A stretch of DNA of 64,000 nt, taken from NCBI RefSeq assembly GCF_900155425.1, contig NZ_LT700190.1:414493-478492 (forward strand), given 5' to 3'. Position 1 is the stretch's first letter; the number at the start of each line of letters is the position of its first letter. The notes beneath the pieces are model-generated. The model ran no database searches. It was given only the letters and a program-made list of their open reading frames with translations, and had not been told where the DNA came from. A program made the position numbers and the translations under genes. This DNA comes from Parabacteroides massiliensis (lineage in GTDB: Bacteria; Bacteroidota; Bacteroidia; Bacteroidales; Tannerellaceae). This document shows positions 40,715 to 50,467 of this stretch, one piece after another.

Positions 40715-40744
40715 TTTGTCAATGAAATTATCCTGTGTAGCCTG

Positions 40745-42214
40745 TTATCCTAAATGATTCAGGATATCGACTTTGCCTTCGTTTACCAGACGGTAGATCA
40801 TCTCTCCGAACAACGTGTTGACCCACGCAAACCAGGAGCGGGTGAATTTGGCAGGATCATCCTTGTAGAACGATTCGTGCATGAATCCGGTATCGGCATC
40901 CGTGTCGCGAAGCATCTTGACACATTTGCGGATTTCCTCGTTGTCATGTGTCGTGTTACAGCGCATGATGATACTCATCGGCCAGATATATCCGAAACCG
41001 ATATGCGGACCGCCGATGCCTTCGCCGGCTTTGCCTTGGAAGAAATAAGGATTTGAGTCGCTTAGAACCATCTTACGGGTATTCTGGTAGATAGGATCGT
41101 CCATATCTACGCATCCCAAGTAAGGCAGTGCGAGCAAACTCGGGACATTGGCGTCGTCCATAAACACATGGTTGTAGAAACCGTCTACTTCGAAAGCATA
41201 CACTTTGCCGTACACCGGATGGTTGACAATGCCGTATTTTTCGACAGCTGCCGCCACTTCGTCAGCCAAAGAATCGCAGCGGCGGGCAAAATCGTTGTCG
41301 TTTTTGATCTTACGCATCATCTCGGCCAATTGGCGGAGCGACGTGATGGCGAACAGGTTCGACGGGATCAGGAATCCGAACAGGGTAGCATCGTCCGACG
41401 GGCGGAACGACGAAACGATCAGGCCGACCGGATTGACCGGGCTGCCCCAACCGTCGTTCAGCAAGGTGTCGCCCTGGCGGTCTGTCTTGCGGCGGAACTT
41501 ATACGGGCCGAGGTTGTCTTTACGCTGTTGTTCGATAAAAGTCTTGTAGACAGTCTTCATCGCTTTGTCCCAATCGGCATCGAAAGGCGAGGTGTCGCCG
41601 GTCTTTTTCCAGAAATGGTAAGCGAGGCGGATCGGGTAGCAGAGCGAGTCGATTTCCCATTTGCGTTCATGCAGTTCCGGTTTCATGTCTGTGAAATCGC
41701 TTTTCCATTCGCTTCCGGTCGGTCCTTCGTTGAAACCGTTTGCATACGGATCGATGTTGATGCACCAAGTCTGGCGGTTGATAACGCCGGCAAGCATGGT
41801 TTTCACTTTCGGATCGTCATTGGCGAACTGGATGTGCGGGAATACTTGTGCCGACGAGTCGCGGAGCCACATGGCGTGGATATCGCCGGTCAGGACGAAA
41901 GTGTCGGGTTTGCCGTTCAGCATCTTGTGTTCGCAAGTCGTATCCAATGTGTTCGGAAAACAGTTTTCGAACATCCAGGCGAGTTTCGGGTCTTTCAGCT
42001 TGGCCTTTGTTGTGGCGATTGCTTTTTCTACGGCTTCGGATGTGAACTGCCGTTTGTCCGGAGCCGGACGTTTACAAACATATTGCATGGTGGAGGCGGT
42101 TCCCGTCAATTTGTCTTCGGCTTTTTCAGCCATGCGGGCGAATGAATGTTGGCCGACCATAAGGCTTGCCAACGAGATGCCGCCTGTTTTCAGAAAATTT
42201 CTGCGTGTTGTCAT
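40745..42214 (-). CDS. GH125 exo-alpha-1,6-mannosidase
   Basis: 489 residues with a twin-arginine-type start (TTRRNFLKTGG) and hydrophobic segment, so export through Tat is likely. GH125 text: YVCKRPAPDKRQF, VLTGDIHAMWLRDSSAQVFPHI, RQTWCINIDPYANGFNEGPTGSEW, KWEIDSLCYPIRLAYHFWK, and SSFRPSDDATLFGFLIPSNLFA. These form the (alpha/alpha)6 barrel with the substrate-binding DIHAMWLRDS. The enzyme removes non-reducing alpha-1,6-mannose. It lies 12 bp after the GH76 gene in the same operon, where it would finish products of the endo-mannanase. Confidence 0.94.
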   Translation of the reverse strand: MTTRRNFLKTGGISLASLMVGQHSFARMAEKAEDKLTGTASTMQYVCKRPAPDKRQFTSEAVEKAIATTKAKLKDPKLAWMFENCFPNTLDTTCEHKMLNGKPDTFVLTGDIHAMWLRDSSAQVFPHIQFANDDPKVKTMLAGVINRQTWCINIDPYANGFNEGPTGSEWKSDFTDMKPELHERKWEIDSLCYPIRLAYHFWKKTGDTSPFDADWDKAMKTVYKTFIEQQRKDNLGPYKFRRKTDRQGDTLLNDGWGSPVNPVGLIVSSFRPSDDATLFGFLIPSNLFAITSLRQLAEMMRKIKNDNDFARRCDSLADEVAAAVEKYGIVNHPVYGKVYAFEVDGFYNHVFMDDANVPSLLALPYLGCVDMDDPIYQNTRKMVLSDSNPYFFQGKAGEGIGGPHIGFGYIWPMSIIMRCNTTHDNEEIRKCVKMLRDTDADTGFMHESFYKDDPAKFTRSWFAWVNTLFGEMIYRLVNEGKVDILNHLG

Positions 42215-42226
42215 CTTGTTTGTTAT

Positions 42227-43420
42227 TTATTTGATGTTGTTGATTTCGGAGAAAAGTTCGACCATGCAAGCGTTGTCCAACAGCCATTTGTGCTCTTTGG
42301 TCTTGAGCCCGGTCCAGTCGTTGTCGAGAAATCCGTTCACGTCGCGGGTATGATCCCAGGCATAACGGGCATTGTCCGCCATCGTCCGGATATATTCGGG
42401 ATTATGGTCTACTTCATAGAGGGCTGTCAGGCCGCGCAGCAGGATCACGTTGAACCAAGGGCTGGCGGTGTAGAAACGGGTTTCCGTCCCGTCTACGGCC
42501 TTGCGTACTTCGGTGAAGCGTTGGTAGGCGCCTTGGGCGGTTTCCTGTGCGTCTTTCAGGTAGGCTTCGTCGCCCGATTGCTGGTAGAGCAGGACGCCGG
42601 CCTGTATCATCTGTCCGCTGTTGTAGGTATATTTGGCCTTGTCTACGCTTCCGTCCAGGCGGACATTATCCCAGTAAACGAAATCTTCCGGGTCGCGAAG
42701 GTTGTTTTTGGTCCAGTCGTATGTCTTCTTGGCCTGTTCGAGGTAAGCGTTGTCTTTTGTCAGGTTGTACAGTTTCATGCAGAGAACTGTTGCGGGCGCG
42801 TTGGAGCAGGTGTTCTTGGATGTCTTCTTTTGCTCGCACCAGTAGATGCCGCCGCCCAGCACATCGTCCCATCCGCTGTATATATAATTGTATAGCGCCT
42901 GTGCCTTCTCCAGGTATTTTTCGTTTTTCGTCAGTGCGTACAGGTCGCAGAAGTCGATCGCCAGCCAGTCGTTGTCATCATAGAAACGGTCGCTTTCCCC
43001 GTTGAACATCGGATAGCTCTGGTAGCAGAACGGTTCGCGTATATTGTCCCAATACTGTTCCAACCCCGGCAGAATCCGTTCTTCCAGTATTTTCAGGTAT
43101 TTCTCGTCTCCCGTTGTCTTGTAGAGTGCGATCCCGCCCGAGAGCATCCCTGAGTAGGGCCAGAGGAACGATACTTCCTGGTTGCGTTTCTGTTCGGCTC
43201 CTTCCGCCAGGTACGTGACCTTGTTTTCGGGATTGGCCGGATACGTCTCCTGCAACAAGCCGTATTTCTCGACGTTATACTTGTCCAGGATGTGGGTAAA
43301 CATGGAATCGGCGATAGAGAGATCGCGATCGGCAGAGGCCTCTTCAGCGGAGTTTTTGCAGGAAGCTCCTCCAAGCAAACATCCGCAGAGAGCTAAAATT
43401 GAAATAGATTTTCTAATCAT
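42227..43420 (-). CDS. GH76 endo-alpha-1,6-mannanase lipoprotein
   Basis: 397 residues; lipoprotein signal ILALCGCLLGGASCKNS. The family's acidic catalytic motif is FYDDNDWLAIDF (D148, D149). Other GH76 phrases are GWDDVLGGGIYWCEQKKTSK, NAPATVLCMKLYNLT and YTYNSGQMIQAGVLLYQQSGD. It cleaves the alpha-1,6 backbone of yeast-type mannan. The lipid anchor suggests cell-surface or periplasmic placement. It is the first hydrolase gene of the operon, 161 bp after SusD, beyond a large palindrome. Confidence 0.94.
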   Translation of the reverse strand: MIRKSISILALCGCLLGGASCKNSAEEASADRDLSIADSMFTHILDKYNVEKYGLLQETYPANPENKVTYLAEGAEQKRNQEVSFLWPYSGMLSGGIALYKTTGDEKYLKILEERILPGLEQYWDNIREPFCYQSYPMFNGESDRFYDDNDWLAIDFCDLYALTKNEKYLEKAQALYNYIYSGWDDVLGGGIYWCEQKKTSKNTCSNAPATVLCMKLYNLTKDNAYLEQAKKTYDWTKNNLRDPEDFVYWDNVRLDGSVDKAKYTYNSGQMIQAGVLLYQQSGDEAYLKDAQETAQGAYQRFTEVRKAVDGTETRFYTASPWFNVILLRGLTALYEVDHNPEYIRTMADNARYAWDHTRDVNGFLDNDWTGLKTKEHKWLLDNACMVELFSEINNIK

Positions 43421-43510
43421 GGTCTAATAGAATAAGTAATTTATCTGCAAAGATAATATTTATTCTATTAGAACCATGATTTAGAAATAAGTAAAGGATA
43501 GGACCCTCTT

Positions 43511-43578
43511 TTTCAAAACACCGGTGATTTGATTTTAAAACATATATGTTTTGCAATCGAAACACCGGTGTTTTGAAA
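43511..43578 (-). promoter_or_regulatory. Large nested palindrome between susD and GH76
   Basis: The outer arms (43511-43533 and 43556-43578) are 23-bp inverted repeats with about three mismatches; each arm contains AAACACCGGTG. Between them is a perfect 16-bp palindrome AAAACATATATGTTTT (43537-43552). In RNA this gives a long hairpin without a clear U-tract, more like a processing or attenuation element than a simple terminator. Confidence 0.6.
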
Positions 43579-43581
43579 TGC

Positions 43582-45462
43582 TTATTTTATCTCAGTGCCA
43601 TAATAGGGCCTGAGTTCATCATTGGACTTGAATACATAATAAGTCGTTGGAGTCGTATACGGATTATTGTAATGATAGATGGCAGGATTGGCATTCAACT
43701 CAGCCTGGTTCCACCCCGGGGTCCAGCCAACATATACTCCGTCCATATCAAGGCAATGCTGATAACGTTCGCAGTTGGATCCTTTATATGCACGATGGAT
43801 TCCGACTTCCAAACGTTTCGCGTCAAAGTAATTGATGCCTTCTCCCCAGAACTCTACGCCTTTCTGGAAAATATATTCATCCAAAAATGCAGCGTCGGTA
43901 GCAGCCGTGCAAGTATAAGTCGAATTACGTGTCTTCACGATATCTTCCAAAGCAGTTGCTGCGGCAGATACTCCTGTAGTATGAAGAATCGCTTCTGCTT
44001 TCAGGAAATACATCTCTTCTATACGCATGATAGGATAATCGGTTGCACCTCCTACCGTGTAAGTCCTATAGTCGCCGTTGTGGGGACGGAACTTTATATT
44101 CACATACAACCACGGCCATGACTGGAAACCGTTGGATGAATTGATGCGTGAGCGGATCCATGAAGCGGAGCTGTTCAGCTGATATTGATATTTGGCCGGT
44201 CCATATCCGGAATAATCGTCGCTCCAATCACTTTGGGTCGTACTTGTGTTTACGCCATTGACAGACCATTTGTTGTTAATGAACTTTCCATCCGCATCTT
44301 TTTCCACCAAATAGGGTTCATTCTCTTTTTGATTCTTGGATTCATAGAAGAAATTAGGAGCCAACCATGATTTCTTACGGAAGTCGTTGTCGGAAAGACG
44401 TTCATACCATTTGCGGTCAAGCGAACGTCCGACACGCCAGCCATAGACGCTAAAGTTTGTTTCAGTTCCGAAAATCATGGCGAAAACGAATGATCCGGTG
44501 GAAGAAGCGGACGTATTCCCTTCCGAAATCGAGGTTGCCCACATCCATGAGTTCTGTGAATTACGATTATTGAAACCGTTCACTGGATCGGTCCATTCCG
44601 CTTCTGTCAATGGTGTGCAGTCCGCGATGGCAATAGCCTTATTCGTATATTCTTCTACCTTTTTCCAATAACCGGCTTCATCCTTGTGATCGACCGATGT
44701 CTTCACGCGTGAAGCAAGATTCGAGTAGGCACGGGCATACAGGCCATACACGGCAGCCAGGTTAGGCTGGGTTTTATCCGTACGGTTATATCCGGTCAGA
44801 TAAGTTTCGGCTTGTTGCAAATCGCTCAAGATCAGATCGTATACTGCATCTACGGAAGCCCGAGGGTTATTAGACGCTTCTTCGGATGTCGTTTTCTCTG
44901 TAACGATAGGCACACCGAGATTGGTCAGGTCGTTTTCCGGACTTACGAAGTTATAACGGCTGTCGGTCGGTTTTTTATATTCCATTATCTGGACCAGATC
45001 CAGATAGTAAAGAGCCCGGTAAGCATAGCTGATACCCAAGTATGCTTTTTTTGTTTCATCCATGTCATTGGCGTCGATCATGCCAATGATGTCATTTACA
45101 TTCTTTATATAGGCATAATAAAGATAAGACGGATAAAGGCCGCGGTTGGAGCCTGTGGCACTTACTGCCCCATTGCAGTAGGCTCCCATCGTATTATAAC
45201 CGTTGGCTCCTGAGCAAACGAGTTGTGTTGTGCCATGTTCCAGCATGGCACGCATGCTACCGTATGAAATCATTTCAAGACCGCCATCCGAATTTTTGTA
45301 ACCGGCCATTGAGGTGTAAATGGAATTGACCATACCATTCAGAGCCGATTCCGAAGCCTGTATCTGTTTGTCCAGAACATATTCTGTCGGTAATGTCTCA
45401 TCGATGCAACTATTCAAACCTATGAAGGCAAATGCCGCCAATAATAATTTATATTTCTTCAT
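43582..45462 (-). CDS. SusD/RagB outer-membrane glycan-binding lipoprotein
   Basis: 626 residues; signal LLLAAFAFIGLNSCIDE (lipobox LNSC). Helical TPR-like SusD fold with family phrases YAYRALYYLDLVQIMEY, ASVDAVYDLILSDLQQAETYL, YALYARAYSNLA-like text, and DYPIMRIEEMYFLKAEAILHT plus EGINYFDAKRLEVGI near the C-terminus. It is the lid of the SusC complex encoded 18 bp upstream. Within this locus it should bind alpha-mannan oligosaccharides at the cell surface. Confidence 0.94.
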   Translation of the reverse strand: MKKYKLLLAAFAFIGLNSCIDETLPTEYVLDKQIQASESALNGMVNSIYTSMAGYKNSDGGLEMISYGSMRAMLEHGTTQLVCSGANGYNTMGAYCNGAVSATGSNRGLYPSYLYYAYIKNVNDIIGMIDANDMDETKKAYLGISYAYRALYYLDLVQIMEYKKPTDSRYNFVSPENDLTNLGVPIVTEKTTSEEASNNPRASVDAVYDLILSDLQQAETYLTGYNRTDKTQPNLAAVYGLYARAYSNLASRVKTSVDHKDEAGYWKKVEEYTNKAIAIADCTPLTEAEWTDPVNGFNNRNSQNSWMWATSISEGNTSASSTGSFVFAMIFGTETNFSVYGWRVGRSLDRKWYERLSDNDFRKKSWLAPNFFYESKNQKENEPYLVEKDADGKFINNKWSVNGVNTSTTQSDWSDDYSGYGPAKYQYQLNSSASWIRSRINSSNGFQSWPWLYVNIKFRPHNGDYRTYTVGGATDYPIMRIEEMYFLKAEAILHTTGVSAAATALEDIVKTRNSTYTCTAATDAAFLDEYIFQKGVEFWGEGINYFDAKRLEVGIHRAYKGSNCERYQHCLDMDGVYVGWTPGWNQAELNANPAIYHYNNPYTTPTTYYVFKSNDELRPYYGTEIK

Positions 45463-45480
45463 GATGTTTCCTTTTTATGT

Positions 45481-48400
45481 TTAGAATGTCAATGAAATAC
45501 CTCCGGAGATTGTACGTATTGGGGAATAAAGTTCCGGATTACTGTATCCCTTCAATGTATAGCGAGGATCAAATCCACGACGTGCAGAAAAATAGAACAG
45601 GTTTTCTCCTGAGAAATAAACCCGTATGTTCTGGATGTTGTATTTTTGAGTAATACTTGCCGGCAGTGTATATCCCAAGTTGATGTTTTGGATATTCAAA
45701 TAGCTGGCATTCGTTATGAAACGGTCCGAACGAGGATTCTGGGAATAAGTCTCGGCAAAACGTAGGCGCGGTATGTTGGTATTCGTGTTTTCCGGGCTCC
45801 AGGCCTTTAAAATATCCGTATGCCAAGTCGTTGCCGTGGTTCCGCTGCTATGCATCAACGTCTGGTAAGTATAATCATAAGCTTTGCCACCCAGCTGATA
45901 GTTCAGGTTGATCGAGAAGTCAAATCCGTAGAATGACAGAGAAGTTCCCAAACCACCGTAAAATGAAGGAAGTGCATCTCCGATCAAATAATCGGTAGCC
46001 TGGCTGGCATCTTTAGTCGTTTCCTGTCCGGTTACGTTTCCTTCGCCATCGATAATGTCTTTGTAGAACAGAGACTCACCTGTTTCGGGATCCAAACCCG
46101 CAAACTTGGGCAGATACCAAGTATACAGGGATAAACCTTCTGCTACGAAATATTTGTATTTGGACACAAACGACTTATCCAAGTTGACATATCCGTTATG
46201 CCCTTCCACTTTCGTCGTCTTGATCTCATTCGGCAAGCTTAGTACTTTATTCTTTACATGTGAAATGTTGAAATTGACATCCCATTTGAAATTCTTGTTG
46301 TTGATCAAAGTACTCTGTAATACCAATTCGAAACCGGAGTTTCTCATGTCACCTAAATTTACGAAATAACTGGTGTAACCGATAGAAGGAGGTGTATTCA
46401 ATGAGAACAGCATGTCGCTGGTCTTCCGGTAAAAATAATCCAAGCTACCGCTCAGGCGTCCGCCAAAGAGGTCGAATTCCGTACCGATGTTCCAGTTGGT
46501 GTTGGTTTCCCAAGTGATGTCATTGGAACCCTTCTGACGCCATTGATAGGCAACCTGGTCATCATTGTTCACAACATTGTAAGAATCAGCATACAGATAA
46601 TCTCCGATATTATCATTTCCCTGCGAACCTACAGAAGCTTTAAGCTTCAGCGAATTAACCCAAGGCACATTAAAGAAGGCCTCTTTCGAGATAAGCCATG
46701 CTCCGCCGGCAGACCAGAAGTTACCCCAACGATGGTCGGTCGAGAAGCGGGATGATGCGTCACGACGATAGGAAACCGAACCGAAATATTTGGTATCGTA
46801 GTTATACATCGCACGGAAAAAGTAACCTTCGTTATTGTATGAATTGGAATATGAATTCGGCGTGTTATACAAATTCAGCAAAGTGGCCAGTTCACGCGAA
46901 TTGTCAATTCCGAAATTGTGTCCGGAGGCACTTAATGACTCATATTTGTAATTATAATATTCATGTCCCAACATTACCCCGATGTCATGCTTGTCTATCT
47001 GTTTGTTATAATTCAATAACTGTTGAGTGTTGTAGGTAAATGTGCGGTAAGAGCTTTTTGACAAATATCCATTATCAGACGAACTTGTGTAATAATCGAC
47101 AAAAGGACTGGTCGCATACGTGTAACGGCGGTCATAATCGTAGGCATTGGCATTGAACGTAAATGTCAAGTCCTTTGTCAGGTTTATATCGGCATATCCA
47201 CTGGCAACAAAGGAGTTTCCTGTTGTTTCGTCGAAACGGTATTTGTTGGTGAAAATACAGTTGCCACCGACACCGCCTGCGCGGCTTAAATCGTAGGCCT
47301 GCGCAAAGTCATATCTTTTCTCGCCCCACTGGTCGATCATGATATTCTTGTTCTCGTCGCGTAAGTAAACAGGATATATAGGCGCCATCGTTTTGATTGT
47401 GCTCCAGATGGTTCCTGTTCCGATCGTTCCTTCCGAGGTTTGGCTATAATTATAATTGGTATAGTTGAAGTTGGCTCCGATTTTCAGCCATTTCTTTGCC
47501 TGGTAATCCAATTTGGCACGTGCAGTCAGACGCTTTTGCATGGAACCGTCCTGAATACCATCCTGGTCCAGGTAGCCGACAGAAGTATAGTAGTTGATAC
47601 GGTCGGATGCTCCGGAAACGGAAACGTTATATTCCTGGCGGAAACCGTTTTTCAAACCTTCTTCTTCCCAATTATCCGGCTGTAACCAGAATTTCTGTCC
47701 GTTATAGTCATAAAGGGCACCCAGCGTGGCGGCGGGGTTCATGATGCCTCCCTGTTGTATGAAGTCTTGTCCGTTAGGAACCGAATAAATCATATATCCC
47801 GGACCGACACCACTCGATGAGTTTACCAGATGTTGGTTGGCCAATGCATGTGCGTCGTTGGCAGACAATCCGCCACCGTCCTCTGTTATATAATAGTTAT
47901 ACAACATTTTGTAATAAGTCTCATAAAACTGCTGCGCGTTTGTCGTCTTGTAATTTTGCAGGCCGTTAGAGTTTACACCCCATTTAGCATCTACAGAGAC
48001 TTTGGCATCCCCGCTTTTACCTTTCTTTGTCGTGATCATTATAACCCCATTGGCTCCACGTGCACCATACAATGCATTGGATGCGGCATCTTTTAACACG
48101 GTCATCGATTCGATATCATTCGAGTTGATCAAGTTCAAATCTCCGTCAAAAGGCATGCCGTCCACAACGATCAGAGGTTCCGTATCGGAAGAGATCGAAC
48201 CGAAACCACGAATGGTAATGGAAGGAGAACTACCGGGCTGTGAAGAAGAGTTGCTCAGCTGTACGCCGGCAACGCGCCCTGCCAAAGCTTGAGCCGGGTT
48301 TGACACCTGCGCTTTCAGAATATCGTCTGCCTTCATTATGCCGGCTGAACCCGTAAAGGCCTCTTTTGTACTTTTACCGAAAGCAACAACCACAACCTCG

Positions 48401-48984
48401 TCCAGAGCTTGGTTGTCCTCTTCCAAAATCACGTTGATGGTTGATTGGGAACCCACTTTTATCTCTTTGCTGTTGTATCCGATGTAAGAAACCAGCAATG
48501 TCGCTCCAGGGGCAACAGACAGGGTGAATTTGCCATCGACATCAGAGGAGGTCCCGTTTGTCGTCCCTTTTTCAACAATGTTAGCCCCGATGATTTCCAA
48601 TCCGCTTTTATCTTTGATGACACCGGTGATTGTCTTTTGGGCTTGTTGAGGTTGAGGGGCGGACTTAGCCTCGGAAGAAGTTTGCCTTTTGGAGAGCACG
48701 ATATGGTTGCCTTCCATTTTGTAGGTGATATTCGTGCCGTTGAAAAGTTCGGACAATACATTCTTTACCGCCTTATTCTCAGCATTGACTGACGTCGTAC
48801 GGTTTACATCCACGTTTTTTTTGTTGTAGATGAACAGATAATTGGTTTGTGACTCGATCGAGTTCAAAATTTCGTGAACTGCCACGTTTCTCTTGTTTAG
48901 AGTGACTGTCGCGTTTTGGGAACTTACATTTCCTGCAAAGCCGGTAAAGGTGCAGCTCAGTAGAAGGAATGTCGGTAATTTCAT
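45481..48984 (-). CDS. SusC/RagA-type TonB-dependent transporter with STN domain
   Basis: 1167 residues from the ATG at 48984 (MKLPTFLLLSCTFTGFAGNV); a 23-codon upstream extension is not a signal peptide. The N-terminal STN domain (ATVTLNKRNVAVHEILNSIE, NVLSELFNGTNITYKMEGNHIVL) is the signalling module that contacts FecR anti-sigma factors. Then come a carboxypeptidase-like domain (GVIKDKSGLEIIGANIVEKG), the TonB box region LDEVVVVAFGKSTKEAF, the plug (ITIRGFGSISSDTEPLIVVDGMPF, MITTKKGKSGD) and a barrel ending PIRTISGGISLTF. It imports the mannan oligosaccharides and reports their presence to the FecR/sigma pair upstream. Confidence 0.95.
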   Translation of the reverse strand: MKLPTFLLLSCTFTGFAGNVSSQNATVTLNKRNVAVHEILNSIESQTNYLFIYNKKNVDVNRTTSVNAENKAVKNVLSELFNGTNITYKMEGNHIVLSKRQTSSEAKSAPQPQQAQKTITGVIKDKSGLEIIGANIVEKGTTNGTSSDVDGKFTLSVAPGATLLVSYIGYNSKEIKVGSQSTINVILEEDNQALDEVVVVAFGKSTKEAFTGSAGIMKADDILKAQVSNPAQALAGRVAGVQLSNSSSQPGSSPSITIRGFGSISSDTEPLIVVDGMPFDGDLNLINSNDIESMTVLKDAASNALYGARGANGVIMITTKKGKSGDAKVSVDAKWGVNSNGLQNYKTTNAQQFYETYYKMLYNYYITEDGGGLSANDAHALANQHLVNSSSGVGPGYMIYSVPNGQDFIQQGGIMNPAATLGALYDYNGQKFWLQPDNWEEEGLKNGFRQEYNVSVSGASDRINYYTSVGYLDQDGIQDGSMQKRLTARAKLDYQAKKWLKIGANFNYTNYNYSQTSEGTIGTGTIWSTIKTMAPIYPVYLRDENKNIMIDQWGEKRYDFAQAYDLSRAGGVGGNCIFTNKYRFDETTGNSFVASGYADINLTKDLTFTFNANAYDYDRRYTYATSPFVDYYTSSSDNGYLSKSSYRTFTYNTQQLLNYNKQIDKHDIGVMLGHEYYNYKYESLSASGHNFGIDNSRELATLLNLYNTPNSYSNSYNNEGYFFRAMYNYDTKYFGSVSYRRDASSRFSTDHRWGNFWSAGGAWLISKEAFFNVPWVNSLKLKASVGSQGNDNIGDYLYADSYNVVNNDDQVAYQWRQKGSNDITWETNTNWNIGTEFDLFGGRLSGSLDYFYRKTSDMLFSLNTPPSIGYTSYFVNLGDMRNSGFELVLQSTLINNKNFKWDVNFNISHVKNKVLSLPNEIKTTKVEGHNGYVNLDKSFVSKYKYFVAEGLSLYTWYLPKFAGLDPETGESLFYKDIIDGEGNVTGQETTKDASQATDYLIGDALPSFYGGLGTSLSFYGFDFSINLNYQLGGKAYDYTYQTLMHSSGTTATTWHTDILKAWSPENTNTNIPRLRFAETYSQNPRSDRFITNASYLNIQNINLGYTLPASITQKYNIQNIRVYFSGENLFYFSARRGFDPRYTLKGYSNPELYSPIRTISGGISLTF

Positions 48985-49188
48985 GATTCGCTTCAAATGT
49001 GTTATTTTGTACTTTTTGGGTACAAAAAGAGTTCGACAAAGAGAATTTCTCATAACTTTGTGTGAATTTAATTGTTGATAAAGGGATAATTAGTATTGTC
49101 TCTGATTGATTTTAGGCCGGGAGATGTGGGGACGTCTTCCGGCTTTATCCTTTCCTTACGGGCCTTTGTTCATGGTAGATAGATTGAT

Positions 49189-50130
49189 TTATAAAATTGT
49201 AATGATGTTTGATTCGTTGTCTCTTGTATATTTGAATGGAATGTCTTTTTGAATCACCTTCAAGGCATGTTCAATTCCGTCACTCTGTCGGAACTTCCCT
49301 GTGCAGCGGTAATCCAACACGTCGGGATTTTTTATTCTGATGGCGACATCGTAATAAGTGGAAAACTTTTTCATCAGCGTTTCGAACGGCACGTCGTCCA
49401 GGCAGATCAGCCCTTCTTTCCATCTGAAGTGGTCGAGGTTGCCTATCGGCCCTTTCTGTAATCGGCCGTTCATCTCGCTCGCTTTCTCTTTGGTCTTGAG
49501 GATTATATGGTTTTCTTTGTTTTCTTTGGACAAGACATCGACTGCGCCGTATAGCAACGATGTCTCGAATGAACTCGATTCATGTTCGTAGGCATACACG
49601 TTGAAAGCCGTACCCAACACCTTGATATCATACTTTTTTGTCTTTACGATAAAAGGCTTTCGGGAGTCTTTGGTGACTTCGAAAAAGCCTTCCCCATTCA
49701 GTTCGACTTCGCGTGTTTTATTGCCGAAAGAGGTCGGATAGGTGAACGAACTGTTGGAATTCAGCCAGACTTTAGTCCCGTCTTCCAATATAAGCTGTAC
49801 GTGTTGTCCGGCAGGAACCAAAACGGCTTGCAATCCTTCCTGCTTTTTGTTTGCTGTATTTAATAATGTCCACGAAAGGGAAACAAGCAAAGCTACGGAT
49901 GCGGCAATGCTGACGATCTTCCACAGGTTAAAAGCCGGGCTTTTAACTCCGGCCGTTACGGATGAATCGGCCGGTTGTTTGTAGTTCACCAATAATGCAT
50001 TCCATATTTTGCGCTCCTGCAGATACTCGCTGTAGTTTTCGGGTGAAGACTCCGCCCAATCCATGATCTGCTTTTCCTCATCAGGAGTCGTTTCCCCATT
50101 AAAATAGGTATGTAGTAATTCTTTGTTCAT
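49189..50130 (-). CDS. FecR-family anti-sigma factor
   Basis: 313 residues. The N-terminal cytoplasmic part (MNKELLHTYFNGETTPDEEK, IMDWAESS) binds the sigma factor; one membrane helix follows (LWKIVSIAASVALLVSLSWTL, about 69-89). The periplasmic FecR domain (VPAGQHVQLILEDGTKVWLN, REVELNGEGFFEVTKD, IKVLGTAFNVYAY) precedes a C-terminal DUF4974 domain (LICLDDVPFETLMKKFSTYY). When the STN domain of the SusC partner is occupied, FecR releases the ECF sigma factor. It sits between sigma and SusC on one strand. Confidence 0.94.
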   Translation of the reverse strand: MNKELLHTYFNGETTPDEEKQIMDWAESSPENYSEYLQERKIWNALLVNYKQPADSSVTAGVKSPAFNLWKIVSIAASVALLVSLSWTLLNTANKKQEGLQAVLVPAGQHVQLILEDGTKVWLNSNSSFTYPTSFGNKTREVELNGEGFFEVTKDSRKPFIVKTKKYDIKVLGTAFNVYAYEHESSSFETSLLYGAVDVLSKENKENHIILKTKEKASEMNGRLQKGPIGNLDHFRWKEGLICLDDVPFETLMKKFSTYYDVAIRIKNPDVLDYRCTGKFRQSDGIEHALKVIQKDIPFKYTRDNESNIITIL

Positions 50131-50277
50131 CCGGTATCCGATTTACAGCTTTTAATAATCCTTTCACTATAAATAACACGCCAGTTGAAAAATACCCTAA
50201 ATGAGAGATTGTGTTTTTTTATACTTATTGTATGTTTTTTCTAAATACCCGTTGGTTCAAATCGAAACTCATGCGCA

Positions 50278-50293
50278 TGAAAATCCATTTTCA
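50278..50293. promoter_or_regulatory. Palindrome in the sigma-fecR spacer
   Basis: TGAAAATCCATTTTCA, the same TGAAAATnnATTTTCA pattern as the two sites at 30641-30678. It lies 148 bp upstream of the fecR start within a 337-bp spacer (50131-50467) that otherwise is AT-rich and shows no gene. Confidence 0.45.
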
Positions 50294-50467
50294 TACCCAT
50301 AAAACAGAAATTTCCCGCAAGGGTAATATTTTTTAAGAAACTGGTGATTTTGTAAATGATTGAATGTTAGACGTATGTCTGTTTCTTTGTGTTTTGATGG
50401 GGTTCTTGTCGTTTTTTGATTGAAATATGCTTCGTTTTTGGGATTGCAGAGGGTCGTGTGCAGGGGG

